Origin: a bacterium
Lineage (GTDB): Bacteria; UBA4055
Reading direction: 5' to 3'
Assembly: GCA_029559475.1 (NCBI GenBank)
Contig: JAKQBN010000049.1
Coordinates: forward strand, 1 to 64,000
DNA: 64,000 bases
The position numbers were made by a program, and so were the translations under genes. Positions 28,589 through 39,585 of this stretch are shown in pieces. The notes below the pieces were generated by a model that had not been told where the DNA came from, did not search any database, and saw nothing but the letters and a program-made list of their open reading frames with translations. Position 1 is the first letter of the stretch, and each line of letters opens with the position of its first letter.

Positions 28589-29263
28589 ATGTGGATAACC
28601 GCAGCCGAGTATTTTAATAAAATAAATGCTGACAGCCGGAAATACTTTGAAATTAACGAAAATATTTACGAGATAACTCCGGACAGGATCCCGATCGATT
28701 TCACTAAAATATTCAATAAAGAAAATTCGGTATTAAAATTCGAGATAGGGTTCGGTAACGGCGAATCTATTATTAAGCTTGCAAAAAAGAATTCTGATAT
28801 AAATTATTTCGGCATCGACAGAAAAATGGACAGAGTGAGAACTGCTCTTGCCAAGCTGAATAAAGCTGAACCGATACCGAATTTGAAGATAGCCAGATCG
28901 GGCACTGATTATATAGAGGAAATGATAAGTGCAGGATCTTTCGATGAAATTATCATGAATTTCCCTGATCCGTGGCCCAAGAAGAAACATCACAAGAACA
29001 GAACGATAAACGATGATTTCGTAAAAATAATCCACAGACTGCTAAAGCCCGAAGGAATATTCAGGTTCGCATCAGATCATGAAGAGTATTCGATGGAAGT
29101 TTTAGGAGTGTTTCAGGATTCGGAAATATTCGAATCACTGTATGAAAACGGATTTAAGAATGAAGTCAAAGACAGAATACAAACGCAGTTCGAGAAGCAC
29201 AAAACCAAAGCCGGACTAAAGATCTATCATCTGAAGTTCAGGAAGAAGCCCTTATCTTCTTAA
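28589..29263 (+). CDS. trmB: tRNA (guanine-N7-)-methyltransferase
   Basis: FEIGFGNGESIIKLA, NYFGIDRKMDRV, IIMNFPDPWPKKKHHKNR. Confidence 0.94.
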   Translation: MWITAAEYFNKINADSRKYFEINENIYEITPDRIPIDFTKIFNKENSVLKFEIGFGNGESIIKLAKKNSDINYFGIDRKMDRVRTALAKLNKAEPIPNLKIARSGTDYIEEMISAGSFDEIIMNFPDPWPKKKHHKNRTINDDFVKIIHRLLKPEGIFRFASDHEEYSMEVLGVFQDSEIFESLYENGFKNEVKDRIQTQFEKHKTKAGLKIYHLKFRKKPLSS

Positions 29264-29786
29264 GCTTTTTTAAGAGTCTGATCCTTTCCCTTCTTTTTGT
29301 GATGTATCTGAAAACAACATAATATGCTAGCGGATAGAAAATAATCCCTACAATAATACCGCCTATAGTTACCATCTCGAACATTATCAGTATATCTTTT
29401 CCCGCATAATGTATGTTGCTGACGTTGAGCTGAGTGAAGAGGAGTTTGAATCGGTCATACGAAAAGTCGTGAAGTATGAATATCCTGCCTAGAAAATGCT
29501 GTGCGTAAAAAACCGGAATGGCCATGACAGCGTTTGTGATCGTAGTGCTTCCGAGTACGCCTGCGAGCTTATTTACTTTAAAAATGGAGCACAACAACAG
29601 AGAGAATAACGCCTGAAAAGGTATAATAGGTAAAAAGCCGACGAATATTCCGATAGCGAATCCGTGCGCGATCTTTGAAGGTGAATCCTCTTTTCTTACG
29701 AACATCAGAAAATAATATTTAGCCATCCTGAGTATCTTAGTCAGGAACGGATGCTTTTTAACGTATTTATTCTCTGTTTTTTTCAA
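29238..29786 (-). CDS. DUF2062-family membrane protein
   Basis: SPSKIAHGFAIGIFVGFLPIIPFQALFSLLLCSIFKVNKLAGVLGSTTITN. Confidence 0.82.
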   Translation of the reverse strand: MKKTENKYVKKHPFLTKILRMAKYYFLMFVRKEDSPSKIAHGFAIGIFVGFLPIIPFQALFSLLLCSIFKVNKLAGVLGSTTITNAVMAIPVFYAQHFLGRIFILHDFSYDRFKLLFTQLNVSNIHYAGKDILIMFEMVTIGGIIVGIIFYPLAYYVVFRYITKRRERIRLLKKLKKIRASS

Positions 29787-29793
29787 TAGGTCC

Positions 29794-31200
29794 TTATATT
29801 CTTAATCTTTCCTCAAGGTGTTTTCCAAGCTCGTCTATACTGATCCTTATCTGCTCCATTGAATCCCTGTCTCTTACAGTAACAGATCTGTCTTCAAGTG
29901 TGTCGAAATCCACAGTTATACAGAAAGGTGTGCCTATTTCATCATGTCTTCTGTATCTTTTACCTATGCTGCCGACTTCATCGAAATCGATGTTCCAGCC
30001 GTAATTCTTAATAATTTCAAGATAGATTTTTTCAGATTCGTCCGAAAGTTTTTTTACAAGAGGCAGAACAGCCGCTTTGAACGGAGCGACAGCAGGATGA
30101 AGTTTCAATACGATCCTAGTATCATTCTCGCCGACTTCCTCTTCATTATAGGCATCGCATAAAAGAATTAGAGCGGTTCTCTGAACTCCGAGTGAAGGCT
30201 CTATCACAAAAGGCACGAATTTTTCTTTTGAAGCCTCGTCGAAATACGAAAGGTCTTTTCCCGACAGATTTATATGCTGTTTAAGATCATAATCCGTTCT
30301 TGACGCTATTCCGCAAAGTTCTCCCCAGCCGAAAGGGTATCTGTATTCAACATCCGTAGTTGCGTTAGAATAAAAAGCCAGTTCGTCTTTTTCATGATCG
30401 CGCATTCTGAGATTTTCTTTGTTAACTCCCATATTTATAAACCATTCATAAGTAAAATTTTTCCAGAAAGAGAACCATTCGAGTTCTGTGCCGGGTTTGC
30501 AGAAGAATTCCATTTCCATCTGCTCGAATTCACGCGTTCTGAAGATGAAGTTCCCCGGAGTAATCTCGTTCCTGAAGGATTTTCCGATCTGGCAGATGCC
30601 GAAAGGAATTTTTTTCCTTGAAGTCGTCTGAACATTTTTGAAATTAATAAATATCCCCTGCGCTGTTTCGGGTCTTAAATAAATTTGAGCCCCTTCACCC
30701 TCGATTACGCCCTGTTCCGTTTTGAACATCAGATTAAAAGCTTTCGGTTCTGTCCATTCAAGAGAACCGCATTTCGGACAAATGATTTTGTTTGAATTTA
30801 TAAAATCCAGAAGGTTTGCCGGAGCCGTGAACTCACCCGCCCAGTTTTCAGGATACAATTCTGTTGAGTTTTTTTCATTCCAGTCCTCGATATGTTTATC
30901 GGCTCTGAACCGGGACTTGCATTTCTTACAGTCCATTAGTGGATCCGCGAAATTCCCGACATGACCCGAAGCTTCCCAGACTTTTGAATTTAACAGTATG
31001 GCCGAATCAAGTTCAACGTTCTCGGGTCTTTCTTTTATGAATTTTCTCCGCCAGTGATTTTTAATGTTGTTTAAAAGCTCTACTCCTAAAGGTCCGTAGT
31101 CCCAGGTGTTAGCAAGGCCTCCGTAAATTTCGGAACCCGGATAAACAAATCCTCTTCTTTTAGCCAGCGATACGATCTTTTCCATACTAAGTTCAGTCAT
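29794..31200 (-). CDS. glyQS: Glycyl-tRNA synthetase (single-chain, archaeal/eukaryal type)
   Basis: [82 protein letters not shown]. Confidence 0.96.
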   Translation of the reverse strand: MTELSMEKIVSLAKRRGFVYPGSEIYGGLANTWDYGPLGVELLNNIKNHWRRKFIKERPENVELDSAILLNSKVWEASGHVGNFADPLMDCKKCKSRFRADKHIEDWNEKNSTELYPENWAGEFTAPANLLDFINSNKIICPKCGSLEWTEPKAFNLMFKTEQGVIEGEGAQIYLRPETAQGIFINFKNVQTTSRKKIPFGICQIGKSFRNEITPGNFIFRTREFEQMEMEFFCKPGTELEWFSFWKNFTYEWFINMGVNKENLRMRDHEKDELAFYSNATTDVEYRYPFGWGELCGIASRTDYDLKQHINLSGKDLSYFDEASKEKFVPFVIEPSLGVQRTALILLCDAYNEEEVGENDTRIVLKLHPAVAPFKAAVLPLVKKLSDESEKIYLEIIKNYGWNIDFDEVGSIGKRYRRHDEIGTPFCITVDFDTLEDRSVTVRDRDSMEQIRISIDELGKHLEERLRI

Positions 31201-31206
31201 TTTTTC

Positions 31207-33336
31207 CTACCAGTCTATATTTAATTTATTTTTGGAGTTCCTTTTAACATTAGATGAGCTTTTTTTGGTTTCATTTTTTTTTGATACCACTGCTTCGGCT
31301 TTTTTATAATATTCTGCGGCCTTCAAACTGTCGGCGAGTGAACTGTATATGTTTCCGATGGCAAGATTGGCTTCTCTGCCGTATTCTTTATCGTCAGAGA
31401 ACCTGAGAAGAACTTCGAGATATTTATCCGGATTCAAATTTGATCCAGCAGCAGCGTTTTTATAGACAGCTTCCCTGTCTTTAGGGTTATGATCAAGATA
31501 CAGCGACAAGTATTTTTCCGCTTTCTTATAGTCTTTAATCATAAGGCAGGCGCTGCCCAGCCTTTTAAATATTTCAGGATAGATCCTGCAATTTTGAGCT
31601 AAACTGTCCGTAAAACCCTTTAACGATTCAAACTCATCTAGAGAAAGCGAATAATGTTCGACGGCTTTATCGTACATGCTGAAAATTTCATTTACATATG
31701 CCAAGTTATAATATTTCTCAGCCGTTGTAAATATAGATGTTCCTGATTCTTCACTGTAGCTGATCCTTTCGGTTTTTTTCTTTCTGGCCGAGTACATATA
31801 AACGTCCGAAGCGTAATTGGTTTTATTATCCTTAAAATGAATTTGTCCGTTGATGCCAGAATATTCTTTCAGTTCAGACAGATTTTCGACTACTGATCCT
31901 GCAGGATTATTATTCTGAATACTCACAAGCATTTCGATAAGGGAATAACCGGTGATCTCCAGATCCTTAGGATTTCTTGAATTATGCTGTCTGAATTCAT
32001 TTATAAAATCATTTAGTCTTACATCATCAGGATCATATGAGCTTTCTTTGATATAAACAATGCTATCCGCATTCATTGACACTTTATTCAGCATAGAAAT
32101 ATCATTCCATCCATAAGTGCCCAGCAATCGACCTTTAAAATTATAGTAAGCGATCTGTGAAATAACTGGTTCGATATCGGAGTTTGGAACAGGAAGAAAG
32201 ACTGCGTCTGCGATCCCCGCGCTGTATGCGCTGATCGAATCTTCCGTCATGTATTCATTTACATCAAGCGATGAAATTTCAAGAAGCCTTTCGCGCAATC
32301 TTGTAAGCTGTTTTTTTAGATCATACGGATCGAAATACCACTCGGTGGATATTACCGAGCATCCTTTTTCTTTAACTTTTTCAGTAAATCCCTCTACGGA
32401 TTCGATTCCGTCATCAGTAGCCGGAGCGAGAATTGCGAAAGTTCTGCACTCAAGAGAATCAATTGCGAATCCGGCCAGCATATTAGAAAGAGTATATGAT
32501 GTTGTATTAAGTTGAAAAACCGATGAAGATATGCCTGAAAGGTTTTTGTCTGAAGCTGTAGGTGATATCAGCGGAATTTTTTTCTGCGTCGTGATCCCCG
32601 CCAGCGCTGCTGTAGCGTCCGAGCGCAGTTCTCCGATCACCAGGTTATACCGCGTTGAATTAATATTTTCCAAAACTTTTTTTATCATTAGAGGCATTTT
32701 ACCTTCAGAATTAACTACGTCGAGCTTTATCTTTTTACCTTTAAGATTTAACTTTTTGACAGCGTACTCGAGACCTGAAAGAAGCTGTTTTCCAGCTTCT
32801 TTATCAACACCTGTGAGAGGTAAAACAGCGAGGATCTTCAACGAATTTCCGCTCAGATCGATAAGTTTGGACAGATATTTATCATTAGAGCTTTCACTAA
32901 GAATTTTAAAATCATCTTCGGTCATTCTGAAATTAATAACAGCTTCAAGTACTTTTGCGGAATTTTCTGCAAGGTCAGAAAAAGACGAATTGAGGAGAGC
33001 TGTCAGCATCAGCGCGGCTTCGGTTTCAAGATTCAGGTTGATCTTAGAAAGAGCAGCGAAATAAAGAGCAGTTTCCTTTATGCGCTTATTATCTGTTTTT
33101 CCGGAAAGTGTGGAAAGATACTTAACTGATTCTTTAAATTTATTCTGTTTGTACAAAGCAAGTCCTCTGAAGAGAGCTCCCTCAGGATTCTTTTCCGGCG
33201 CGCTGTGCAGATCGGACGTAAAGCTTAGAATATCCTGGTAAAATCCAGAATCATAAAGATTTTTCAGCTTATCAGGTTCGATTCCTGAAGATGCGCAGCA
33301 GAACAGAAATAATATTAGGATCGTCAATTGTTTCAT
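31207..33336 (-). CDS. Periplasmic-binding-fold (LpoA/LivJ-like) protein with TPR-like repeats
   Basis: Signal peptide; KILAVLPLTGVDKEAGKQLLSGLEYAVKKL...VIGELRSDATAALAGITTQKKIPLISPTASD; C-terminal TPR-like segments. Confidence 0.72.
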   Translation of the reverse strand: MKQLTILILFLFCCASSGIEPDKLKNLYDSGFYQDILSFTSDLHSAPEKNPEGALFRGLALYKQNKFKESVKYLSTLSGKTDNKRIKETALYFAALSKINLNLETEAALMLTALLNSSFSDLAENSAKVLEAVINFRMTEDDFKILSESSNDKYLSKLIDLSGNSLKILAVLPLTGVDKEAGKQLLSGLEYAVKKLNLKGKKIKLDVVNSEGKMPLMIKKVLENINSTRYNLVIGELRSDATAALAGITTQKKIPLISPTASDKNLSGISSSVFQLNTTSYTLSNMLAGFAIDSLECRTFAILAPATDDGIESVEGFTEKVKEKGCSVISTEWYFDPYDLKKQLTRLRERLLEISSLDVNEYMTEDSISAYSAGIADAVFLPVPNSDIEPVISQIAYYNFKGRLLGTYGWNDISMLNKVSMNADSIVYIKESSYDPDDVRLNDFINEFRQHNSRNPKDLEITGYSLIEMLVSIQNNNPAGSVVENLSELKEYSGINGQIHFKDNKTNYASDVYMYSARKKKTERISYSEESGTSIFTTAEKYYNLAYVNEIFSMYDKAVEHYSLSLDEFESLKGFTDSLAQNCRIYPEIFKRLGSACLMIKDYKKAEKYLSLYLDHNPKDREAVYKNAAAGSNLNPDKYLEVLLRFSDDKEYGREANLAIGNIYSSLADSLKAAEYYKKAEAVVSKKNETKKSSSNVKRNSKNKLNIDW

Positions 33337-33350
33337 AGCGGGTACCGTAT

Positions 33351-35189
33351 CTACTCCACAGTTACACTTTTAGCCAGATTTCTCGGCATATCAACATTGA
33401 AGCGTTTTTCAACGGCTATATAATAAGCCAGAAGCTGAAGAGGAATAACGGTCAGCACAGGAGATAAAAGATTAGTAGTATCGGGTATCTTGATAACATA
33501 ATCGGAGATCTTATCTATTTCGTCGTCACCGTAGCTGGCTATCGATATAACTACACCGTTCCTCGCTTTTACTTCCTTTATGTTCGTTACGACCTTATCA
33601 TAAATAGTATCTTTTATGGCTATAAAAATAACCGGCATATTTTCATCGATCAGAGCTATCGGTCCGTGCTTCATCTCCGCGGCGGGATACCCTTCAGCGT
33701 GAATGTAAGAAATTTCCTTTAGCTTCAATGCGCCTTCAAGAGCTACTGGGAAATTATAACCTCTGCCCAGATATAAGAAATTTCTGGCTGAACTGAATTT
33801 CTTAGCTATCTCTTTTATTGTGTTCGAATTCTCAAGTATTGATTCGGCTAAGGAAGGCAGGATCTTGAGTTCTTTTACCATTTTATAGCCCTGCCTGAAA
33901 GAAAGATTCTTTCTGCGGGCTATATCTATTGTGATCAGAGCGAGAACGATCACCTGCGATGTGAAGGCTTTGGTCGAAGCGACCCCGATCTCCGGTCCAG
34001 CATGCAGATAAACTCCTGCGTCTGTTTCTTTTGATATCGTAGATCCGACAACGTTACATATTCCGATAACTACAGCGCCTTTTCTTTTGGCTTCCTTGAT
34101 AGCTGCAAGAGTATCCGCCGTTTCTCCGGACTGTGAGATCGCTATGACAACTGTTTTCGGAGTTATGATCGGGTCACGGTATCTGAATTCTGAAGCATAT
34201 TCGACTTCTACAGGTATCTTTGCATATTCCTCAAGCATATATTCACCGATAAGAGCGCTGTGCCAGCTTGTTCCGCAGGCCACAATATATATCTTTTCGG
34301 CATTTATCAGAGCACGGTAGATCTCGGGGTGCTCGCTAAGCCCGCCGAGTTTGGTCGTTCCTTCTTCCAGAAGTAGTCTTCCTCTCATGCTGTCAGTAAT
34401 TGTTTTGGGCTGTTCGAAAATTTCCTTGAGCATGAAATGATCATAACCGCTTTTTTCTATGTCGGACAATTCGAAAGCTATTGTTTCGATATTTTTTTTA
34501 AGAACCTCGTCATCAAGAGTTTTATGGACAACGCTTTCTTTTGTTATAACAGCGATCTCTCTATCCTGCATATAAACTACTTCGGCGGTTTTTTTAACAA
34601 CAGACGCAGGATCGGAGGCGAAGTAATTTTCATTTTTGCCGATACCGATCAGAAGGGGAGATCCGAGCCTTGCAGCTATGAGTTTATCAGGCTCATTTAG
34701 AGAAAATACGCCGATACCGTAAGTTCCTTTAACTTCCAGGAGCGCTTCTTTAACAGCTTTTTCAATATCACCTGTATAATGAAGCTGGATCAGATTTACC
34801 AGAATTTCCGTATCGGTTTCAGAATAAAAACTAAATCCGTGCTTTTCGAGTTTTTTCTTAAGGGACGTATAATTCTCAATAATCCCGTTATGGACAAGGT
34901 AAATTGATCCGTTGTTCGAAACATGGGGATGAGAATTGTCATGATTCGGTTCTCCGTGCGTAGCCCACCTTGTATGGGCGATGCCGATGTTGCCTACAAC
35001 TGAGCTGTCGATAGATTTTTCCAGTTCAGCTATTTTACCTACATTCTTAACAAGAGTTGATCTCTTGTCTTTTTCACGATAAACAAAAATACCCGCAGAA
35101 TCATACCCTCTGTATTCGACTCTTTTAAGCCCGTCGACAAGAAACCTTACACAGTCCTTTTTACCTATATATCCTACTATTCCGCACAT
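33351..35189 (-). CDS. glmS: Glutamine-fructose-6-phosphate aminotransferase
   Basis: MCGIVGYIG N-terminus; ACGTSWHSALIGEYMLEEYA; ISQSGETADTLAAIKEAKRKG; PRNLAKSVTVE C-terminus. Confidence 0.97.
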   Translation of the reverse strand: MCGIVGYIGKKDCVRFLVDGLKRVEYRGYDSAGIFVYREKDKRSTLVKNVGKIAELEKSIDSSVVGNIGIAHTRWATHGEPNHDNSHPHVSNNGSIYLVHNGIIENYTSLKKKLEKHGFSFYSETDTEILVNLIQLHYTGDIEKAVKEALLEVKGTYGIGVFSLNEPDKLIAARLGSPLLIGIGKNENYFASDPASVVKKTAEVVYMQDREIAVITKESVVHKTLDDEVLKKNIETIAFELSDIEKSGYDHFMLKEIFEQPKTITDSMRGRLLLEEGTTKLGGLSEHPEIYRALINAEKIYIVACGTSWHSALIGEYMLEEYAKIPVEVEYASEFRYRDPIITPKTVVIAISQSGETADTLAAIKEAKRKGAVVIGICNVVGSTISKETDAGVYLHAGPEIGVASTKAFTSQVIVLALITIDIARRKNLSFRQGYKMVKELKILPSLAESILENSNTIKEIAKKFSSARNFLYLGRGYNFPVALEGALKLKEISYIHAEGYPAAEMKHGPIALIDENMPVIFIAIKDTIYDKVVTNIKEVKARNGVVISIASYGDDEIDKISDYVIKIPDTTNLLSPVLTVIPLQLLAYYIAVEKRFNVDMPRNLAKSVTVE

Positions 35190-35227
35190 AATTATATCCT
35201 TAGAAAATTACATTTTTTAAAGTTCCG

Positions 35228-35256
35228 AATATATGCAAATTATCCTTTTTAATCAA
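35228..35256 (-). promoter_or_regulatory. Candidate glmS promoter: TTGATT-N17-TATATT
   Basis: -35 revcomp at 35251-35256 overlaps the last codons and stop of the upstream ferredoxin gene; -10 revcomp at 35228-35233. Confidence 0.55.
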
Positions 35257-35437
35257 GAACGTCTTTATCCTTATAAACGAGCGCATCCTTAGGACATATC
35301 CATACACATTTTTTGCATCCGGTGCATTTATCTGCATCGATCTCAATTAAAGCTTCGTAAACTGTTATACAATCCGCTTCGCAAACGGCTACGCAGCATC
35401 CGCATCTGTCGCACAGTTTGTTGTCAATTACGATCAC
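35249..35437 (-). CDS. 2[4Fe-4S] ferredoxin
   Basis: CDRCGCCVAVCEADCI and CTGCKKCVWICPKDAL. Confidence 0.92.
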   Translation of the reverse strand: MIVIDNKLCDRCGCCVAVCEADCITVYEALIEIDADKCTGCKKCVWICPKDALVYKDKDVLD

Positions 35438-36048
35438 TCGGAAACCTCCGGTAAAGTTTTTTCAATATATTCAAGGACTTTATCTCTGTTGAAATGGCTG
35501 ACTGAGCTGTAAGGTATAACCTCAACAACAGATGAATATTTAACGAATAAATTCTTAAATGATCTCATTCTAACAAACAGTTCATTGTTGGATAGCTTAT
35601 CCTTTTTGCTTAAAATTATTATCTGAGGAATATTTAAGCTTTCGAACATATTTATAAGAGTCAGATCATTCGCAGTCGGATCATGCCTGATATCAAGAAT
35701 TGAAAAAGCAAGTTTTATGTCTTTGGATTTAAGAAAATACGTTTTTATCATCTTTTCCCATTTAAGCTTTTCGGTCTTCGAGACTTCCGCATAGCCGTAA
35801 CCGGGCAGATCAACAAAATAGAATAGCGAATTGATCAGAAAGAAATTGATCAGCCTTGTTTTGCCGGGCAGTTTGCCTGTTTTAGCAAGATTTTTCCGGT
35901 TAAGTATAGAATTTATCAGTGAAGATTTTCCTACGTTGGATTTTCCGGCAAATACGATCTGTATTTTTCCGTCATCGGCAATATCATCGCCCTTTGCAGA
36001 GCTGGTGATGTATTCAGAGCTCAGTATTCTGAAATTTTCTTTTATCAT
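35434..36048 (-). CDS. engB: Ribosome-biogenesis GTPase EngB (YihA/YsxC)
   Basis: FAGKSNVGKSSLINSILNRKNLAKTGKLPGKTRLINFF, FVDLPGYGYAEVSK. Confidence 0.95.
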   Translation of the reverse strand: MIKENFRILSSEYITSSAKGDDIADDGKIQIVFAGKSNVGKSSLINSILNRKNLAKTGKLPGKTRLINFFLINSLFYFVDLPGYGYAEVSKTEKLKWEKMIKTYFLKSKDIKLAFSILDIRHDPTANDLTLINMFESLNIPQIIILSKKDKLSNNELFVRMRSFKNLFVKYSSVVEVIPYSSVSHFNRDKVLEYIEKTLPEVSE

Positions 36049-38405
36049 TTATCGTCCGTAATTTTTTCTATGATCTCTGAAATATGATTTACCGGAATGA
36101 TCTCCAAAGAACTTTTGATCTCATAATCGATCTCTTCGAGGTCCTTCAGATTCTGTTTCGGAATATAAACTTTCTCTATTCTTGATCTTTTCGCAGCCAT
36201 CAGTTTGGTTTTCAGTCCGCCTATCGCGAGAACATCGCCGTGAATAGTGATCTCACCCGTCATTGCTATATTCTGATCGACGGGGATCTTTTTTATTGCG
36301 CTGATCAATGAAATCACGATCGTTATACCTGCTGACGGGCCATCTTTCGGTGTCGCTCCTTCCGGAAAATGCAGATGGATCTCGTTCTCTTCGAACGTTT
36401 TTCTGTCAATGGAATAATATTCGGCGTAGGTTCTTAAATAACTCAGCGCGGCCTGAGCGGATTCCTTCATCACTTCACCCAGCTTTCCTGTCAGCCTGAG
36501 ATCGGGTTTTCCCGGTATGATGTTGGTCTCGACTTTTAGTATTGTGCCTCCAGAGATAGTCCAAGCAAGACCGTTGACTTCTCCGATCTTTTTACCAGTT
36601 ACGTTTGAAAAATCTTTATATTCTTCAATACCGAGAAAGTCGTTGAGGTTGTTTTCGTCCACACGGACCTGAACATCAGGATCAGAGGATATCTCCCTGG
36701 CGGTTTTACGGCATATCTTTGCGATCTTCCTTTCAAGCTCCCTTACGCCTGCTTCCATTGTAAATTCCGATATGATCTTGTAAACGGCACCATCGGTTAT
36801 CGTCAGATTCTTTTCTCCGATACCGTTCACTTTTTTTTGTTCCGGTATCAGAAATTTTGAAGCTATCATGAATTTTTCGATATCGATGTATCCGTCGAGC
36901 CTGATCAGTTCCATTCTGTCCAGAAGCGGTGCCGGAATTTTGTTCTGATCGTTGGCTGTGGCTATAAAAAGGACATCGCTGAGATCGAATTCGATGTCAA
37001 GATAATTATCCGTAAAAGTATTGTTCTGTTCAGGATCGAGAACTTCTAGAAGCGCAGATGCGGGGTCGCCCCTGAAATCGGAAGATATCTTGTCGATCTC
37101 GTCAAAAAGGATCAGAGGGTTATTAACACCGGCTTTCCTTATAGACTGTATTATTATTCCGGGCATCGCTCCGATGTAGGTTTTTCTGTGACCTCTGATC
37201 TCGGCTTCGTCATGTAATCCGCCCAGAGCTATCCTGATGTATTTGCGACCGAGTGCTCTTGCTATTGATTTTCCAAGCGAAGTTTTTCCCGTACCGGGAG
37301 GTCCTACGAGACACAGTATCGGGCTTTTAAGTTTTTCTACGAGCTTAAGGACTGAAAGATATTCGAGAATTCTTTCTTTAGGCTTTATCAGGCCATGATG
37401 GTCTTCATCAAGAATATTTTCAGCGGTGCCGATATCGATATTGACTTCACCGGACTTTTTCCAGGGCAGTGAGATCACAAGCTCCAGATAATCCCTGATA
37501 AGCCCGTATTCAGGCGACATCGAATGCATTTTGCTCAGTTTTTCGACCTCTATATCGGTTTTTGTAACCGCCTGTTCTGTAAGTTCGCCTTTCTTTTTCA
37601 TCTCGTTAATTTTTATGATCTCGGGTATCTGAACTGAATCCGCACCGAGTTCATTGCTCAAACCTTTAAGTTTTTCTTTGAGAAAATATTCCTTCTGCTC
37701 TTTTATCGTTCTTTGCGTAACTTCCGCTTCGATCTTTTTTTCAAGCCTTGCGAATTCAATTTCGTTTATAAGAACAATATGAAGCTCGCTGACAAGATTC
37801 TTGATATCTTTTATTTCGAGCATATTCTGTGTTCTTTTGTAGTTAAGGTTCAGGCTTCCCAGAATACTGTCCGCGAAAGATAACGGGTTAATAAATTCAT
37901 CATCTATACTGAGGATGTAATCCGGTTTTTCGATATGAGGAAAAATATCGAGATAATCTTTGTAAAGTTTTTTCAGTATTCTTAACGAAGCTTTTGTGAG
38001 TTCATCTGTCTCGGCATCGATCTCAACAGGCTCGATCCTGGCATAAAGGTTCATATTGCTTTTATTGAATCCTGTAACCTTCGCCCTTTTTAAACATCGT
38101 ATTACAGCTTTATTGCCGAATGCGGGAAGTTTAATTACCTGCATTACTTTGGCTATACACCCGTACCTGTAAAAAGATTCCGGCGCAAGATCGGATGAGA
38201 ACTGGTTCTTTTTACCCAGAACGATTATCATGGAATCGCTAAGTTCGGCTTCTTCAAGCATTTCTGTCATCTGATCGGTTTCGATATTTACAGAAATTAT
38301 ATTCCCCGGAACTGGAATCTTATCCTTTGAGGGAAGAACTTTAAGAACTATTCCGCCTGTCATGTTTCCGGAAATATCAGAACCCGCGTTAAGATTTGAA
38401 TACAT
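36045..38405 (-). CDS. lon: ATP-dependent protease Lon
   Basis: LVGPPGTGKTSLGKSIARALGRKYIRIALGGLHDEAEIRGHRKTYIGAMPG; catalytic PKDGPSAGITI and GGLKTKLMAAKR. Confidence 0.96.
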   Translation of the reverse strand: MYSNLNAGSDISGNMTGGIVLKVLPSKDKIPVPGNIISVNIETDQMTEMLEEAELSDSMIIVLGKKNQFSSDLAPESFYRYGCIAKVMQVIKLPAFGNKAVIRCLKRAKVTGFNKSNMNLYARIEPVEIDAETDELTKASLRILKKLYKDYLDIFPHIEKPDYILSIDDEFINPLSFADSILGSLNLNYKRTQNMLEIKDIKNLVSELHIVLINEIEFARLEKKIEAEVTQRTIKEQKEYFLKEKLKGLSNELGADSVQIPEIIKINEMKKKGELTEQAVTKTDIEVEKLSKMHSMSPEYGLIRDYLELVISLPWKKSGEVNIDIGTAENILDEDHHGLIKPKERILEYLSVLKLVEKLKSPILCLVGPPGTGKTSLGKSIARALGRKYIRIALGGLHDEAEIRGHRKTYIGAMPGIIIQSIRKAGVNNPLILFDEIDKISSDFRGDPASALLEVLDPEQNNTFTDNYLDIEFDLSDVLFIATANDQNKIPAPLLDRMELIRLDGYIDIEKFMIASKFLIPEQKKVNGIGEKNLTITDGAVYKIISEFTMEAGVRELERKIAKICRKTAREISSDPDVQVRVDENNLNDFLGIEEYKDFSNVTGKKIGEVNGLAWTISGGTILKVETNIIPGKPDLRLTGKLGEVMKESAQAALSYLRTYAEYYSIDRKTFEENEIHLHFPEGATPKDGPSAGITIVISLISAIKKIPVDQNIAMTGEITIHGDVLAIGGLKTKLMAAKRSRIEKVYIPKQNLKDLEEIDYEIKSSLEIIPVNHISEIIEKITDDK

Positions 38406-38412
38406 AGCGCCT

Positions 38413-39585
38413 CTAAATGAATTTATTTAACTCTATTCGGAAAACAGATCCTTCTTGACCTGTTTCCTTCAAGAACAGTTTCCCGTTATGATACTGTTCG
38501 ATGACTTTTTTAGCCAGTGAAAGCCCGAGCCCCCAGCCTCTTTTCTTTGTAGTGAACCCGGTATCGAAAATATTTTTTCTGATATTCGAGCTGATTCCGG
38601 TACCATTGTCGGCAATTTCGATAACGACAGCGTCTTTTTCTTCGAACAGCTTTATCGATATAATCCCTTTGGTTCCGGGTTTTAATGACTCGATAGCGTT
38701 CTTTAGAAGATTTTCTATTGTCCACTCAAGAAGTACGCGGTTAGCGTATATACCCGGCACCTTCTGCAGATCTTTCACTATCGATATTTTTTCGGGGTCG
38801 GCGGAAACTCGTTTGAAAATATAATCAGCGCTTCTTTCTACTACCTGACCGGGTTCGCACATCGCGAAATCGTGTTCTGCGGATATTTTTGAGAAACGGT
38901 CAACGATAACAGCTATCCTTTCTATATCGTCTTTGATCCCTTCGTCTACTTCAGAAAGGAATTCATGATCCCGGCTTAGCCTAGAAATATGTTCGTTCCA
39001 ACCTTTTAATGATGTTAAGGGGGTTCCGAGCTGATGAGCGGTTTCCTTTGACATCGCGATCCATAGTGACTGCTTCTCGTTCCTGATCATGAAAATGTAC
39101 AGATACCAGGTTATAAAAGCGGTCAGAACCATTGACCCGATAAGTATGAACGGAAAATATCTCACTTTCTCATTAAGGTCATCAGGTATAAAATAGAGAT
39201 ACCGTTTATGAGTTCCGTTCGCCAGTACAACTGGATCGAACCCGGATCCGCGGAAATAAGCCAAAGAAGCTTCAGGATCGTTTTTTACAGGAAGATCCGA
39301 CCAGATCACAGGCGTATCTTTTTCGTTCACGATAAGAAAAGACCTTCCGGATCTGGCTAAAAACAGGCTTGTATTCTTAAACGCTTCTTCTTTCAGCGAA
39401 TCACTTTCATCCGGATAATCGTTGTAAGCCTTAATAGTGTTTACGATCAGACTAGATGTGGTCAGGCTGTGATTCTTTAAAATCAGCCATGTATAACCCA
39501 ATACGAAAGCTATAGCGAGAAAAGCCAGCGCTATTAGGAATAGCTTAGATACGAATTCATATTGCCTGTTAAGACCGTTTGTCAT
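38413..39585 (-). CDS. Sensor histidine kinase
   Basis: Two TM regions; H-box SKETAHQLGTPLTSLKGW; N/G boxes LLKNAIESL, IEIADNGTGI, TTKKRGWGLGLSLAKKVIEQ. Confidence 0.92.
   Translation of the reverse strand: MTNGLNRQYEFVSKLFLIALAFLAIAFVLGYTWLILKNHSLTTSSLIVNTIKAYNDYPDESDSLKEEAFKNTSLFLARSGRSFLIVNEKDTPVIWSDLPVKNDPEASLAYFRGSGFDPVVLANGTHKRYLYFIPDDLNEKVRYFPFILIGSMVLTAFITWYLYIFMIRNEKQSLWIAMSKETAHQLGTPLTSLKGWNEHISRLSRDHEFLSEVDEGIKDDIERIAVIVDRFSKISAEHDFAMCEPGQVVERSADYIFKRVSADPEKISIVKDLQKVPGIYANRVLLEWTIENLLKNAIESLKPGTKGIISIKLFEEKDAVVIEIADNGTGISSNIRKNIFDTGFTTKKRGWGLGLSLAKKVIEQYHNGKLFLKETGQEGSVFRIELNKFI

Noticed and set aside
32531-33064. 177-aa plus-strand ORF
   Set aside because: Antisense to the LpoA-like gene; low-complexity Ser/Phe/Arg composition and no start signals.
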